The notes: generated by a model from the letters alone, not told the origin. 64,000 nucleotides of DNA from Pseudomonadota bacterium (GCA_020161775.1 JAIUOW010000002.1:124001-188000), one strand, 5' to 3'. Positions 23,192 through 32,668 are shown, counted from the stretch's first letter. A program made the numbers and translations.

Positions 23192-26100
23192 ATGAACGAC
23201 TCGCCGCCTTCTCCATCGCGCCTGCTCAGGACATACGCCACCCTCGTGCGCTGGTTGTTGTGGCTGCTGCTGGCGATGTGGCTGGCCCTCACACTCGTGT
23301 GGGGCGGCATTCACGGCTGGATTGTGCCGCGAATCGGCGAGTTCCGCCCGGACCTTGAAATCGAAGCCGGCCGCGTCCTGGGGGTACCCGTGCGCATCGG
23401 CGGCATCAGCGCGCGCACCGAGGGGCTGGTGCCTTCTTTCGAGCTGAGCGACGTGGTGCTGCTGGACCCGCAGGGGCGCGAGGCGCTGCGCCTGCCGCGC
23501 GTGGTGGCCGCGCTGTCGCCGCGCTCGCTGTGGAACCTGGGGTTCGAGCAGCTGTACATCGAAAAGCCCGCGCTGGACATCCGCCGCGCCGCCGATGGCA
23601 AGCTGTATGTCGCGGGGCTTGATTTTTCGCGCGACAGCGGCAACGACGGCCGCGCGGCCGACTGGTTTTTCAATCAGACCGAATTCGTGATCCGTGGCGG
23701 CACGCTGCGCTGGACGGACGAACTGCGTGGCCGTGCGCCGCTCGCGTTGAGCGAGGTGGATTTCGTCTCGCGCAACCGCGCGCGCCGCCATGCGCTGCGG
23801 CTGGACGCCACGCCGCCGCCCGAATGGGGTGACCGCTTCAGCCTGCGCGGGCTGTTCCGCCAGCCGCTGCTGTCGCAACGCGCCGGGCAGTGGCGCGACT
23901 GGGACGGCCAGCTCTACGCGGAGTTTTCCAGGGTCGACGTGGCACAACTGCGCGGCCACGCCGACCTGGGCCTGGACGTTCAAGCCGGCCGGGGCGCCCT
24001 GCGCGCCTGGGCCGATGTGAGCAAGGGCGACATCATTGGCGGCGCCGCCGATGTAGCGCTGGCGGGCGTGAGCGGCACGCTGGGCGAGCGGCTTCAGCCG
24101 TTGTCGCTGGCCACCGTGTCCGGGCGCCTGGCGGGCCGGCGGCTGGCCAACGGCTTCGAGTTCTCGACCCAGGACCTGCAGTTTCGCACCGCCGAGGGCC
24201 AGGAATGGCCGGGCGGCAACGTCGCCCTGTCCTGGACCGGGGCCGAAGGCCGCATGCCCGCGCAGGGCGAACTCAAGGCCGACCGGCTGGACCTGGCCGC
24301 GCTCAGCCAGGTGGCCAGCCGCTTGCCGCTGGGCACGGCCACGCACGCGGCGCTGTCGGCCTACGACCCCAAGGGGCTGGTGGAGACCGTGCAGGCGCGC
24401 TGGCAGGGGCCGCTGAATGCGCCGCTGACCTACCAGGCCAAGGGCCGTGCCACGGCGCTGCAAGTGGCGGCGCGCGCCGCGTCGCTGCCGCGCGGCTCCA
24501 CCGCCACCCATGCGCCGCCGGGCACGCCGGGCGTGCGCGGCGCGGCGCTGGACTTTGACCTCACCCAAACCGGCGGCAAGGCGCGCCTGGCCATCAGGAA
24601 GGGCGCGCTGGAGCTGCCCGGCGTGTTTGAAGAGCCGGTCGTGCCGCTGGATGATCTGTCGGCGGACCTGCAGTGGCAGATCAACGGTGCGCAGCTGTCG
24701 GCGTCGGTCAGCAACCTGAAATTCGCCAACGCCGATGCCGAGGGCCAGGCCCAGGCCAGCTGGCGCACGGCCGACCCGGCGCGCTCGAATTCACGTTCAC
24801 GCTTTCCCGGCGTGCTGGACCTGCAGGGCACGCTGAGCCGTGGCGAGGGCACGCGCGTGCACCGCTACCTGCCGCAGTTCGTGGGCAAGCCCGCGCGCGA
24901 CTACGTGCGGGATGCGGTGCTGCAAGGCAGTGCGTCGGGCGTGAAATTCCGCGTCAAGGGCGACCTGTACGACATGCCCTTCAACGACCCGAAGCTCGGT
25001 GAATTCCGCATTTCGGCCAATGTGAAGAACGCCACCTACGCCTTCGTGCCGCGCACCATCCAGCCACGCGGCGCGCCGCCCTGGCCGTCACTCACGCAGC
25101 TGACGGGAGAACTGGTGTTCGAGCGCAGCGGCATGCAGATCAAGGGCGCCACGGGCCGGCTCGTCATGCCGGGGGTAGCCTCGCCCGGCGTGCAGGTCAT
25201 GCGCGCCGAGGCCAACATCCCCAACCTGGCACGCTCGGCCACGGTGGCGGTGAGCGCGGATGTGCGCGGTCCACTGGCGGAGTCGCTGGCCATCGTCAAC
25301 AGCTCGCCGCTGGCGGGCCTGATGGGCAATGCGCTGGACAAGGCCACGGCCACCGGCAACGCCGATGTGCGGCTGAACCTGACGCTGCCGGTCAACACCA
25401 TTGACCGATCGCGCGTGCAGGGCAGCGTGACGCTGGCCGGCAACGATGTGCAGATCACGCCCGACAGCCCGGTGCTGGCGCGTGCGCGCGGCGTCGTGCA
25501 GTTCAGCGAGACCGGCTTTGCGCTGGCGGGCGCGCAGGCGCGCATGCTGGGCGGTGACGTGCGCCTGGAAGGCGCCAGCCGCGTGCTGCCGCCGGGCGCG
25601 GCCGAGCCCTCGGTCGTGTTCCGCGCGCAGGGCACATTCAGCGCCGAAGGCCTGCGCCAGGCCCGCGAGCTGGGCTTTTTCTCGCGCCTGGGCCAGTCCA
25701 TGCAGGGCGCGGCGGCCTATTCCGCCACGCTGGCGTTTCGCCGCGGCGTGCCGGAGCTTGCCATCAACAGCAGCCTGCAGGGCCTGGCGCTCAGCCTGCC
25801 GCCGCCGTTGAACAAAACAGCCGAGACCGCCCTGCCCCTGCGCTACGACAACGCCTTGCTGCGCGAGTCCCACCCCGCGGGCGCGCGCCTGCTGGACCAG
25901 ATCAGCCTGGATATTGGCCGCGTGGCCTCGGTCAGCTATGTGCGCGACCTTTCGGGTGCCCAGCCGCGTGTGGTGCGCGGGGCCATTGGCGTGGGCCTGG
26001 CGCCCGGCGAATCCGCGCCCGCGCCGGAGCAGGGCGTGATGGCCAACATCAACCTGGGCACGGTGGATATCGACGCTTGGGAAAAGGTGTTGTCTGGCGC

Positions 26101-27379
26101 GTCGGGCAGCCCGCTGGGCGCGGCGGCGCCCGTGCAGGTGGCCGCACCGGCCAGCGCGGCACCGGCTGCGCCCACGGCCCAGAACTACCTGCCCACGGTC
26201 ATGGCCGTGCGCGCGCGCGAGCTGCTGGTGGAAGGCCGCACGCTGCACAACATCGTGGTGGGCGGCTCCCGCGACGGCCTGGTCTGGCGCGCCAACGTGG
26301 ATGCCGACGAGCTGGGCGGCTATGTGGAATACCGCCAGCCCTCGGGTGCCGGCGCCGGCCGGGTTTACGCGCGCCTGGCCCGGCTGAACATCGCGGCCAG
26401 TGCCGCCCGCGATGTGGAGAACCTGCTGAACGAACAGCCGTCCACCATCCCGGCGCTGGACGTGGTGGTGGACGACCTGGAGCTGCGCGGCAAGAAGCTC
26501 GGCCGCGTGGAGATCGACGCCGTCAACCGCGGTGGCACAGCCGTGGCACGCGAAGGCGGCGTGCGTGAATGGCGCCTGAACAAGCTCAACCTCACGCTGC
26601 CCGAGGCCAGCTTCACCGCCACGGGCAACTGGGCGGCGCTGGGCGCGCAGCCTGCCGCGCCGGGCGGGCCCCGGCCCGCGCGCAACGCGGCGGAGGTGCG
26701 CCGCACGGTGATGAACTTCCGCCTGGATATTGCCGATTCCGGCCAGCTGCTCACGCGGTTTGGCATGAAGGACGTGATCCGCCGGGGCAAGGGCCGCATG
26801 GAAGGCCAGGTGGCCTGGGTCGGCTCGCCGCTCACGCTGGACTATCCGAGCATGAATGGCGCGTTCAACGTCAACATTGAGTCGGGCCAGTTCCTCAAGG
26901 CCGACCCGGGCCTGGCCAAGCTGCTGGGCGTGCTGAGCCTGCAGGCGCTGCCCCGGCGGCTGACGCTGGATTTCCGCGATGTGTTCAGCGAGGGTTTTGC
27001 GTTTGACTTCGTGCGCGGCGACGTCACCATCGTCAACGGCATCGCTTCCACCAACAACCTGCAGATGAAAGGCGTCAATGCCGCCGTGCTGATGGAGGGC
27101 AAGGCCGACATCGCCCGGGAAACCCAGGACATCAAGGTCGTGGTGGTGCCCGAAATCAACGCCGGCACCGCGTCGCTCGTGGCCACGGTGATCAACCCGG
27201 TGATCGGCCTGGGCAGCTTCCTGGCGCAGATGGTGCTGCGCAACCCGCTGATCCGCGCGGCCACGCAGGAATTCCACATCGACGGTACCTGGGCCGACCC
27301 GCGCGTGACGCGGGTGGACCGCCGCACGGCGGGCGCCCCCGCGCCCACCACGCCGTCCGGCACCACCGCCACCCAATGA
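23192..27379 (+). CDS. yhdP: YhdP family AsmA-like envelope protein
   Basis: The protein has 1395 residues from the ATG at 23192; an upstream in-frame ATG would overlap glnE. One N-terminal membrane helix (about residues 14-37) is followed by a very long periplasmic beta-rich region with DUF3971 and the AsmA-like C-terminal domain (SGQFLKADPGLAKLLGVLSLQAL). In Escherichia coli YhdP, with TamB and YdbH, moves phospholipids from inner to outer membrane as a bridge-like protein. The length suits that family. The 112-base gap to glnE is the probable divergent promoter region. The nitrilase gene follows 19 bases downstream. Confidence 0.92.
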   Translation: MNDSPPSPSRLLRTYATLVRWLLWLLLAMWLALTLVWGGIHGWIVPRIGEFRPDLEIEAGRVLGVPVRIGGISARTEGLVPSFELSDVVLLDPQGREALRLPRVVAALSPRSLWNLGFEQLYIEKPALDIRRAADGKLYVAGLDFSRDSGNDGRAADWFFNQTEFVIRGGTLRWTDELRGRAPLALSEVDFVSRNRARRHALRLDATPPPEWGDRFSLRGLFRQPLLSQRAGQWRDWDGQLYAEFSRVDVAQLRGHADLGLDVQAGRGALRAWADVSKGDIIGGAADVALAGVSGTLGERLQPLSLATVSGRLAGRRLANGFEFSTQDLQFRTAEGQEWPGGNVALSWTGAEGRMPAQGELKADRLDLAALSQVASRLPLGTATHAALSAYDPKGLVETVQARWQGPLNAPLTYQAKGRATALQVAARAASLPRGSTATHAPPGTPGVRGAALDFDLTQTGGKARLAIRKGALELPGVFEEPVVPLDDLSADLQWQINGAQLSASVSNLKFANADAEGQAQASWRTADPARSNSRSRFPGVLDLQGTLSRGEGTRVHRYLPQFVGKPARDYVRDAVLQGSASGVKFRVKGDLYDMPFNDPKLGEFRISANVKNATYAFVPRTIQPRGAPPWPSLTQLTGELVFERSGMQIKGATGRLVMPGVASPGVQVMRAEANIPNLARSATVAVSADVRGPLAESLAIVNSSPLAGLMGNALDKATATGNADVRLNLTLPVNTIDRSRVQGSVTLAGNDVQITPDSPVLARARGVVQFSETGFALAGAQARMLGGDVRLEGASRVLPPGAAEPSVVFRAQGTFSAEGLRQARELGFFSRLGQSMQGAAAYSATLAFRRGVPELAINSSLQGLALSLPPPLNKTAETALPLRYDNALLRESHPAGARLLDQISLDIGRVASVSYVRDLSGAQPRVVRGAIGVGLAPGESAPAPEQGVMANINLGTVDIDAWEKVLSGASGSPLGAAAPVQVAAPASAAPAAPTAQNYLPTVMAVRARELLVEGRTLHNIVVGGSRDGLVWRANVDADELGGYVEYRQPSGAGAGRVYARLARLNIAASAARDVENLLNEQPSTIPALDVVVDDLELRGKKLGRVEIDAVNRGGTAVAREGGVREWRLNKLNLTLPEASFTATGNWAALGAQPAAPGGPRPARNAAEVRRTVMNFRLDIADSGQLLTRFGMKDVIRRGKGRMEGQVAWVGSPLTLDYPSMNGAFNVNIESGQFLKADPGLAKLLGVLSLQALPRRLTLDFRDVFSEGFAFDFVRGDVTIVNGIASTNNLQMKGVNAAVLMEGKADIARETQDIKVVVVPEINAGTASLVATVINPVIGLGSFLAQMVLRNPLIRAATQEFHIDGTWADPRVTRVDRRTAGAPAPTTPSGTTATQ

Positions 27380-27398
27380 GGCAAAGGGAGCACAAACC

Positions 27399-28205
27399 AT
27401 GAAAGTCGCGGCACTGCAGATGGTCTCTGGCACTGGCCTGCAGGCCAACCTGGAGGCGGCCCATGCGCTGCTGCGCGAGGCGGCGGCGGCCGGGGCCGAG
27501 CTGGCGGTCCTGCCGGAGTATTTCTGCCTGATGGGCCACAAGGACAGCGACAAGATCACCGCGCGGGAAGCGTATGGTGACGGCGCGGTGCAGCGTTTTC
27601 TGGCGGGCGCGGCGCGCGAGCTTGGCCTGTGGATCGCGGGCGGCACCTTGCCGCTGGTGGCAAGCGATGCACAGCGTGTGCGCAATACGCACCTGGTGTA
27701 TTCACCCGCGGGCGACTGCGTGGCGCGCTACGACAAGATCCATCTCTTCAGGTTTGACAACGGGCGCGAACAGTACGACGAATCGCGCGTGATCGAAAGC
27801 GGCCAGGCGCCGGTGGCGTTCGAGCTGCCCTCGCGCGACGGCCACCGCTGGCGCGTGGGCTTGAGCGTGTGCTATGACCTGCGCTTTCCCGAGCTGTACC
27901 GCGCGCTGGCGGCCGACCTGCTGCTGGTGCCCAGTGCATTTACCTGGGTGACCGGCCAGGCGCACTGGGAGCTTTTGTTGCGCGCCCGTGCGGTGGAAAA
28001 CCTGGCCTACGTGGCCGCGCCCGCCCAAGGCGGCATGCATGAGAACGGCCGGCGCACCTGGGGCCATTCCATGCTGGTCGAACCCTGGGGCGGTGTGCTG
28101 GCCAGCCGCGATGAAGGCGCTGGCATGGTGCTGGCCGAGCTGGATGCCGCGCGGCTGGCGCAGGTGCGCCTGCAGCTGCCTGCGCTGGCCCACCGGGTGC
28201 TGTGA
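27399..28205 (+). CDS. carbon-nitrogen hydrolase (nitrilase superfamily amidase)
   Basis: The protein has 268 residues with the catalytic triad E40 (LPEYF), K113 (YDKIHLF) and C158 (SVCYDLRFPE). Length and the motif RFDNGREQYDESRVIESG fit the Nit1/YbeM branch, whose best known activity is hydrolysis of deaminated glutathione, a transamination by-product, to alpha-ketoglutarate and Cys-Gly. It lies directly after yhdP, a pairing seen in many betaproteobacteria. The enzyme is cytoplasmic. Deaminated-glutathione amidase is the best guess; other small amides cannot be excluded. Confidence 0.88.
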   Translation: MKVAALQMVSGTGLQANLEAAHALLREAAAAGAELAVLPEYFCLMGHKDSDKITAREAYGDGAVQRFLAGAARELGLWIAGGTLPLVASDAQRVRNTHLVYSPAGDCVARYDKIHLFRFDNGREQYDESRVIESGQAPVAFELPSRDGHRWRVGLSVCYDLRFPELYRALAADLLLVPSAFTWVTGQAHWELLLRARAVENLAYVAAPAQGGMHENGRRTWGHSMLVEPWGGVLASRDEGAGMVLAELDAARLAQVRLQLPALAHRVL

Positions 28206-28224
28206 GGGGCAAGGCGAGCCGTCC

Positions 28225-30258
28225 ATGAGCGCATTGCCCCAGCCCCGTCTTCCCCGCCTGCCCCGCGTGCGCCTGTCGGCACGCTGGCGCTGGTCGCTGT
28301 GGAGCCTGATGGTGGTGCTGGTGGGTGCGTTGCTGGTCACGCTGGTGTGGCTGGCCGGGCGCTACGAGGCCAGCCAGGTGCAAAGCAAGCTGGAGCGCGA
28401 CACGGCCGACGCCGTGGCCGACGTGCGCAACGGCCTCACGCGCAACATCCAGACGCTGCAGGCGCTGCATGCGGCCAACCCGGCCACGCCCGCCTGGGCG
28501 GCCGAGGCCGCCCAGCTGCTGCGCAGCCATCGCGAGTGGATGCGCATCGAATGGCGTGACGCGCGGCTGGTCACGCTGCTGTTTGCCGACACGCCGTACC
28601 GCCAGCCGGTGTTTGCCCGGCTGGGCCGCGCCAACGCCAGTGCCGACGTGGCGCAGGCCTGCACCAACGCGCGGCGCATCAGCGCGCCGGCGTACTCGGC
28701 CAGCTATTTCGTGCCGCAGATCGACGGCCTGGGCGTGGAAGTCATGGAGCTGTGCATGCCCCAGGTGGTGGCGGGTGAAGTCACCGGCTACCTGGTGGCC
28801 ACCTATTCGCTGCAGGAAATACTGACTGACATGGTGCCCAAGCCGCTGGCCCGCAGCCAGGACGTGTCATTCACCGAAGCCGACGGCACGCGGCTGGCGT
28901 TGCATGGATCGGCCCGGCGCGGCAGCCGCATCTTCACCGCGCAGCAGCTGGTGGACCTGCCAGGCAACACGCTGGTGCTGCGCATTGACAGCTGGCGCGG
29001 CGCGCCCGACCTGTTCCCGAATGTGCTCACGGCGCTGGTCACCGCGATGTCGATCGCGCTGGTGTCGGTGCTGGTGATGCTGGGCAAGGACACGCGCCGG
29101 CGCCTGCGCGCCGAGAGCGACCTGGCCGAGGCGCTGGCCTTTCGCAAGGCCATGGAAGACTCGCTGGTGACCGGTCTGCGCGCGCGTGACCTGCAGGGGC
29201 GCATCACCTATGTGAACCCGGCTTTCTGCCAGATGGTGGGTTTCAGCGCCGAAGAACTGCTGGGCCACGGGGTGCCCGCGCCGTACTGGCCACCCGAGCT
29301 GGCCGATGAATACAACCAGCGCCAGGCCATCCGCCTGGCCGGCCAGCACGCGCCGCCGCGCGAGGGTTTTGAATCGGTCTTCATGCGCAAGGACGGTTCA
29401 CGCTTTCCGGTGCTGATCATCGAGGCGCCGCTGATCAACGCGCATGGCGTGCAGACGGGCTGGATGAGCGCTTTCCTGGACGTGAGCGAGCAGCGCCGCG
29501 TCGAGGAACTGTCGCGCGCCAGCCAGGACCGGCTGCAGGCCACCGCGCGCCTGGCGACCGTGGGTGAAATGGCCTCGCTGCTCAGCCATGAGCTCAACCA
29601 GCCGCTGGCGGCCATAGCCAGCTATGCCAACGGTTCCATGAACCTGCTGCGCGAGGGGCCGCACGCCATGGCCGACCTGGAGGTTGCCATGCGCCGCATC
29701 GCCGAGCAGGCCGAGCGCGCGGGCAAGGTCATCCGCAGCGTGCACGACTTCGTGCGCCGGCGCGACCAGGCGCGCGAGGCCGTGGCGCCGCGCGCGCTGC
29801 TGGACGCGATCATGCCGCTGGTCAGCCTGCAGGCGCGCAAGCTGTATGTGCGGGTGGAAACACGGCTGCAGGACGGCCTGCCCGCCGTGCTGTGCGACCG
29901 CACCATGGTCGAGCAGGTGCTGCTGAACCTCACGCGCAACGCCATGCAGGCCATGGCGTCGGCGGGCACGGCCGACCGGGCGGTGCTGATCCAGGTTCGC
30001 CGCGCGGGCACCAGCGAACACAGCGCCAAGGTGTGGCTGGAGTTTTCGGTGGCCGACCACGGCCCCGGCATACCGGATGAGGTGGCGCAGCAGCTGTTCA
30101 CGCCGTTTTTCACCACCAAGGCCGAGGGCATGGGCCTGGGCTTGAGCCTGTGCCGCACCGTGGTGGAGCAGCATGGGGGATTTCTCGGATTCGAGCCCAA
30201 CCCGCCGCGGGGTACGATTTTCAGATTCACCCTGCCCGCCGACAGCGGCCCTGCCTGA
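28225..30258 (+). CDS. PAS-domain membrane sensor histidine kinase (FixL/DctB-like)
   Basis: The protein has 677 residues from the ATG at 28225, 19 bases after the amidase stop. Layout: membrane helix at about 23-44, a periplasmic sensor region of about 220 residues, a second helix near 270-290, a PAS domain (RITYVNPAFCQMVGFSAEELLG), the HisKA motif with H455 (LLSHELNQPLAAIASYANG) and an ATPase domain ending in ADHGPGIP and GMGLGLSLCRTVVEQHGG. No heme-binding PAS histidine is evident. The partner response regulator gene overlaps its stop (TGATG). The signal is unknown; the double-membrane layout suggests a periplasmic solute or an envelope cue. Confidence 0.9.
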   Translation: MSALPQPRLPRLPRVRLSARWRWSLWSLMVVLVGALLVTLVWLAGRYEASQVQSKLERDTADAVADVRNGLTRNIQTLQALHAANPATPAWAAEAAQLLRSHREWMRIEWRDARLVTLLFADTPYRQPVFARLGRANASADVAQACTNARRISAPAYSASYFVPQIDGLGVEVMELCMPQVVAGEVTGYLVATYSLQEILTDMVPKPLARSQDVSFTEADGTRLALHGSARRGSRIFTAQQLVDLPGNTLVLRIDSWRGAPDLFPNVLTALVTAMSIALVSVLVMLGKDTRRRLRAESDLAEALAFRKAMEDSLVTGLRARDLQGRITYVNPAFCQMVGFSAEELLGHGVPAPYWPPELADEYNQRQAIRLAGQHAPPREGFESVFMRKDGSRFPVLIIEAPLINAHGVQTGWMSAFLDVSEQRRVEELSRASQDRLQATARLATVGEMASLLSHELNQPLAAIASYANGSMNLLREGPHAMADLEVAMRRIAEQAERAGKVIRSVHDFVRRRDQAREAVAPRALLDAIMPLVSLQARKLYVRVETRLQDGLPAVLCDRTMVEQVLLNLTRNAMQAMASAGTADRAVLIQVRRAGTSEHSAKVWLEFSVADHGPGIPDEVAQQLFTPFFTTKAEGMGLGLSLCRTVVEQHGGFLGFEPNPPRGTIFRFTLPADSGPA

Positions 30259-30884
30259 TGCAACCTGTACTCAATGCCACCGTGTTCATCGTGGACGACG
30301 ACGCCAGCGTGCGCGACGCGCTGGCGTGGCTGCTGCGCTCGCGCCACCTGCCCAGCGAGGTGTTTGCCAGCGGCGAGGACTTTGATCGCTTCCTGGTCGA
30401 GGGCTTTGTGCCGCGTGACCCGTGCTGCCTGCTGCTGGACGTGCGCATGCCTGGCATGAGCGGGCTGGCGCTGTTCGAGTCCATCGTGGCGCGGGGCCTG
30501 GCCGACAGCCTGCCCGTCATCTTCCTCACCGGCCATGGCGACGTGCCCACGGCGGTGGACGCGGTCAAGCGCGGTGCGTTTGATTTCTGCGAGAAACCGT
30601 TTTCCGACAACGCGCTGGTGGACCGCATCGAACAGGCCATTGCGCAGTCGGCCCGCACGCTGGATGCGCGCCGCCAGAGCCGCCAGCTGCAAAGCCGGCT
30701 GGCGGACCTGACCGAGCGCGAGCGCGACGTGATGCGGCTGGTGGTGGAGGGGCTGCCCAACAAGCTGATCGCGGACCAGCTGGACATCAGCGTGCGGACG
30801 GTTGAGGTGCACCGGGCGCGGGTGTTTGACAAGATGGAAGTGAAGTCGGCTGTGGAGCTGGCTAATTTGATGCGCAGTCTCTGA
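30258..30884 (+). CDS. FixJ/NarL-type response regulator
   Basis: The protein has 208 residues. The receiver domain shows D13-D14-D15, phospho-acceptor D61 (LLLDVRMPGMSG), T91 and K113 (CEKPF). The C-terminal LuxR-type helix-turn-helix spans about 150-205 (LTERERDVMRLVVEGLPNKLIADQLDISVRTVEVHRA). The start overlaps the kinase stop by one base (TGATG), so the pair is co-translated. Targets are unknown; no obviously regulated transport or metabolic operon lies next to it. A very long hairpin element begins about 35 bases after its stop. Confidence 0.92.
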   Translation: MQPVLNATVFIVDDDASVRDALAWLLRSRHLPSEVFASGEDFDRFLVEGFVPRDPCCLLLDVRMPGMSGLALFESIVARGLADSLPVIFLTGHGDVPTAVDAVKRGAFDFCEKPFSDNALVDRIEQAIAQSARTLDARRQSRQLQSRLADLTERERDVMRLVVEGLPNKLIADQLDISVRTVEVHRARVFDKMEVKSAVELANLMRSL

Positions 30885-31343
30885 TTTGGGTGTTGCCTGT
30901 TTTTGCAGCAGGCGCTGCACCTTTCTTTTCCCCCACTCATCCCCCCGCCCCTTCTCTGCCCCCGCCGGGGCAGAGAAGGGGAGCCTGGATTTGATCCCGT
31001 CGCGCCGGACGCGGGTTACTCAAGTGAAGCTGCGTTGCGCCACGGCGCGCCACAGCACATGCCTGCGGTTGGGGCTGTGGCTGACCGGCGTGTGCGTCAC
31101 CGCTGACCGCTTCGCGTGCCAGGACGAGCAGGCGCAGCCGCTCGCGGGGGCGTGCTGCCATGCGGCCACTGCCCCAACTGGTGGTGCTGGCCGTGGCGCG
31201 CAGGGGTGTATCGCAGCCGTTCCCTGTAGCCCGTCGCCGGAGCGTGCTCTTGAATCAGGGCTCCCCCTCTCTGCCCCGGCGGGGGCAGAGAGGGGGCTGG
31301 GGGGTGAGTGGGGGAAAAGAAAGGTGTGGCCCCGGCACAAAAA
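30885..31343. other. 459-base intergenic region
   Basis: No gene is called between the FixJ-type regulator and the small membrane protein gene. The region is almost entirely occupied by a large imperfect palindrome with two 15-bp perfect hairpins (next entry). Both neighbours end in this region (regulator on +, small protein on -), so it can serve as a bidirectional terminator. Short open frames crossing it have no protein-like character. Confidence 0.75.
30917..31327. repeat. 411-base element with long inverted arms and two 15-bp hairpins
   Basis: The left arm (30917-30995) and the reverse complement of the right arm (31251-31327) match over about 75 bases, starting with CACCTTTCTTTTCCCCCACTCA. 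Each arm contains a perfect hairpin: CCCCTTCTCTGCCCC / loop CGCC (30948-30981) and CCCCCTCTCTGCCCC / loop GGCG (31263-31296). The hairpin stems differ from each other by compensating changes. Weaker inverted similarity continues into the 255-base core (about 31036-31085 against 31163-31205). It has no open frame of its own. It may be a MITE-like element or a paired terminator. Confidence 0.75.
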
Positions 31344-31484
31344 TTACTTCTTGCCCGTAGATTCTTCCTCAGAAGAATCAGATGAAGGCAGCTCCCCCTT
31401 CTTCCGCCCGGAAAACATCGTCCACCACACAATACCCACCAGCAGCACCAGTGCCAGCAGGGCTTCAAGCAGAATCAGACCCAT
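31344..31484 (-). CDS. small single-pass membrane protein with acidic tail
   Basis: The predicted protein has 46 residues: a hydrophobic helix (about 2-22, GLILLEALLALVLLVGIVW), then WTMFSGRKKG and a tail of Ser, Glu and Lys (SSDSSEEESTGKK). Positive residues after the helix suggest the C-terminus is cytoplasmic. An AGGGA ribosome site lies about 8 bases before the ATG. The start codon overlaps, on the other strand, the start codon of mltA. I do not recognise a named family. It is called because of the ribosome site and the clear helix-plus-charged-tail layout. Confidence 0.6.
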   Translation of the reverse strand: MGLILLEALLALVLLVGIVWWTMFSGRKKGELPSSDSSEEESTGKK

Positions 31485-32652
31485 GAACGGTTTTCCCTGG
31501 TTGGTTGCAACGGTGCTGATTGTAGGAACGCTGGCCGGATGCGGCAGCGCGCCGCCTTTGCAGCCCGAGTCCGCGCCCGAGCCCACGAAAGCGCCACCCG
31601 CCGCCGCCCCGGCCTTGCCGCCGGATGACGCTGCCCCACTGCCCCCCGCGATCCAGCAGGTCAAGAGCCGTTGGGTGCCCGTGCGCTGGGCCGACCTGCC
31701 CGGCTTTGCCGATGACCCGCTGCATGAAGCCTGGAACGCCTGGCTCAAAAGCTGCGAGCGGCCCGGCCCGGTGTTTGCGCCGCTGTGCGCCGAGGTACGG
31801 CGCCTGAGCATTGCGGGCGACGCCGAGCAGCGTACCTGGATGCAGCAGCGGCTGCAGCCCTACCGGGTGGAGCCGCTGGCCGGCACTGCGGCAGCCGCGC
31901 ATGAAGGCTTGCTGACCGGCTACTACGAACCCTTGCTGGACGCCACGCGCGAGCCCACGGCCAGCCATGCCGTGCCGCTGTACCGGCCGCCCGCCACGCT
32001 GGGCGCGCGCAGGCCTTGGTACACGCGCCAGGAAATGGAAACCTTGCCCGAGGCCCGAGCCGCGTTGCGCGGACGCGAGATTGCGTACCTTGCCGACCCG
32101 CTGGACGCGCTGGTGCTGCAGATCCAGGGCTCGGGGCGCATCCGCATCACCGAGCCCGATGGCGCCCAGCGGCTGGTGCGCCTGGCCTTTGCCGGCAGCA
32201 ACGACCAGCCCTACCGCAGCGTGGGCGGCTGGCTGTTGCAGCAAGGCCTGATCCGCGATGCGTCATGGCCCGGCATCAAGGCCTGGGCTCGGCAGAACCC
32301 CCAGCGGCTCAACGAGATGCTGTGGAGCAACCCGCGCACCGTGTTCTTCCGCGAGGAACCCCTGAGCGAACTGGACGCCGGTTTTGGTCCGCGCGGCGCG
32401 CAGGGCGTGGCGCTGACGCCGGGCCGATCGATCGCGGTGGATCGTGAAAGCATTCCCTACGGCACACCGGTGTGGCTGGCCTCCGCCGGGCCGTCGATCA
32501 ACCTGCAGCGCCTGGTGCTGGCGCAGGACACCGGCAGCGCCATCGTGGGCGCGGTGCGCGCCGACTACTTTGCCGGCTGGGGCCCGCAGGCGGGCGAGCT
32601 GGCCGGGCGGCTGAAACAGCCGTTGCGGCTGTGGGTGCTGTGGCCCAAATGA
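31483..32652 (+). CDS. mltA: membrane-bound lytic murein transglycosylase A
   Basis: The protein has 389 residues. The signal peptide MNGFPWLVATVLIVGTLAGC ends in a lipobox (LAGC) and is followed by a Pro/Ala-rich linker. The MltA domain contains LLTGYYEPLLDATREPT, and the C-terminal 3D domain has the catalytic Asp region LVLAQDTGSAIVGAVRADYF. It cleaves the MurNAc-GlcNAc bond of peptidoglycan with formation of 1,6-anhydro ends, from the outer membrane inward. No ribosome site is visible and the n-region lacks a positive residue, so the start is less sure than the gene, but no other start codon fits. The MliC-like gene follows 16 bases downstream. Confidence 0.9.
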   Translation: MNGFPWLVATVLIVGTLAGCGSAPPLQPESAPEPTKAPPAAAPALPPDDAAPLPPAIQQVKSRWVPVRWADLPGFADDPLHEAWNAWLKSCERPGPVFAPLCAEVRRLSIAGDAEQRTWMQQRLQPYRVEPLAGTAAAAHEGLLTGYYEPLLDATREPTASHAVPLYRPPATLGARRPWYTRQEMETLPEARAALRGREIAYLADPLDALVLQIQGSGRIRITEPDGAQRLVRLAFAGSNDQPYRSVGGWLLQQGLIRDASWPGIKAWARQNPQRLNEMLWSNPRTVFFREEPLSELDAGFGPRGAQGVALTPGRSIAVDRESIPYGTPVWLASAGPSINLQRLVLAQDTGSAIVGAVRADYFAGWGPQAGELAGRLKQPLRLWVLWPK

Positions 32653-32668
32653 GCGCGGAGGTGAAGCC

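Noticed and set aside
25088-27685. Open frame of about 865 codons on the minus strand, opposite yhdP and the amidase gene
   Set aside because: It spans two real genes and their spacer in antisense; the composition is typical of complementary-frame artefacts.
30886-31482. Long upstream extension of mltA through the palindromic element
   Set aside because: The extended protein would place the lipoprotein signal peptide 200 residues in and would translate two strong hairpins.
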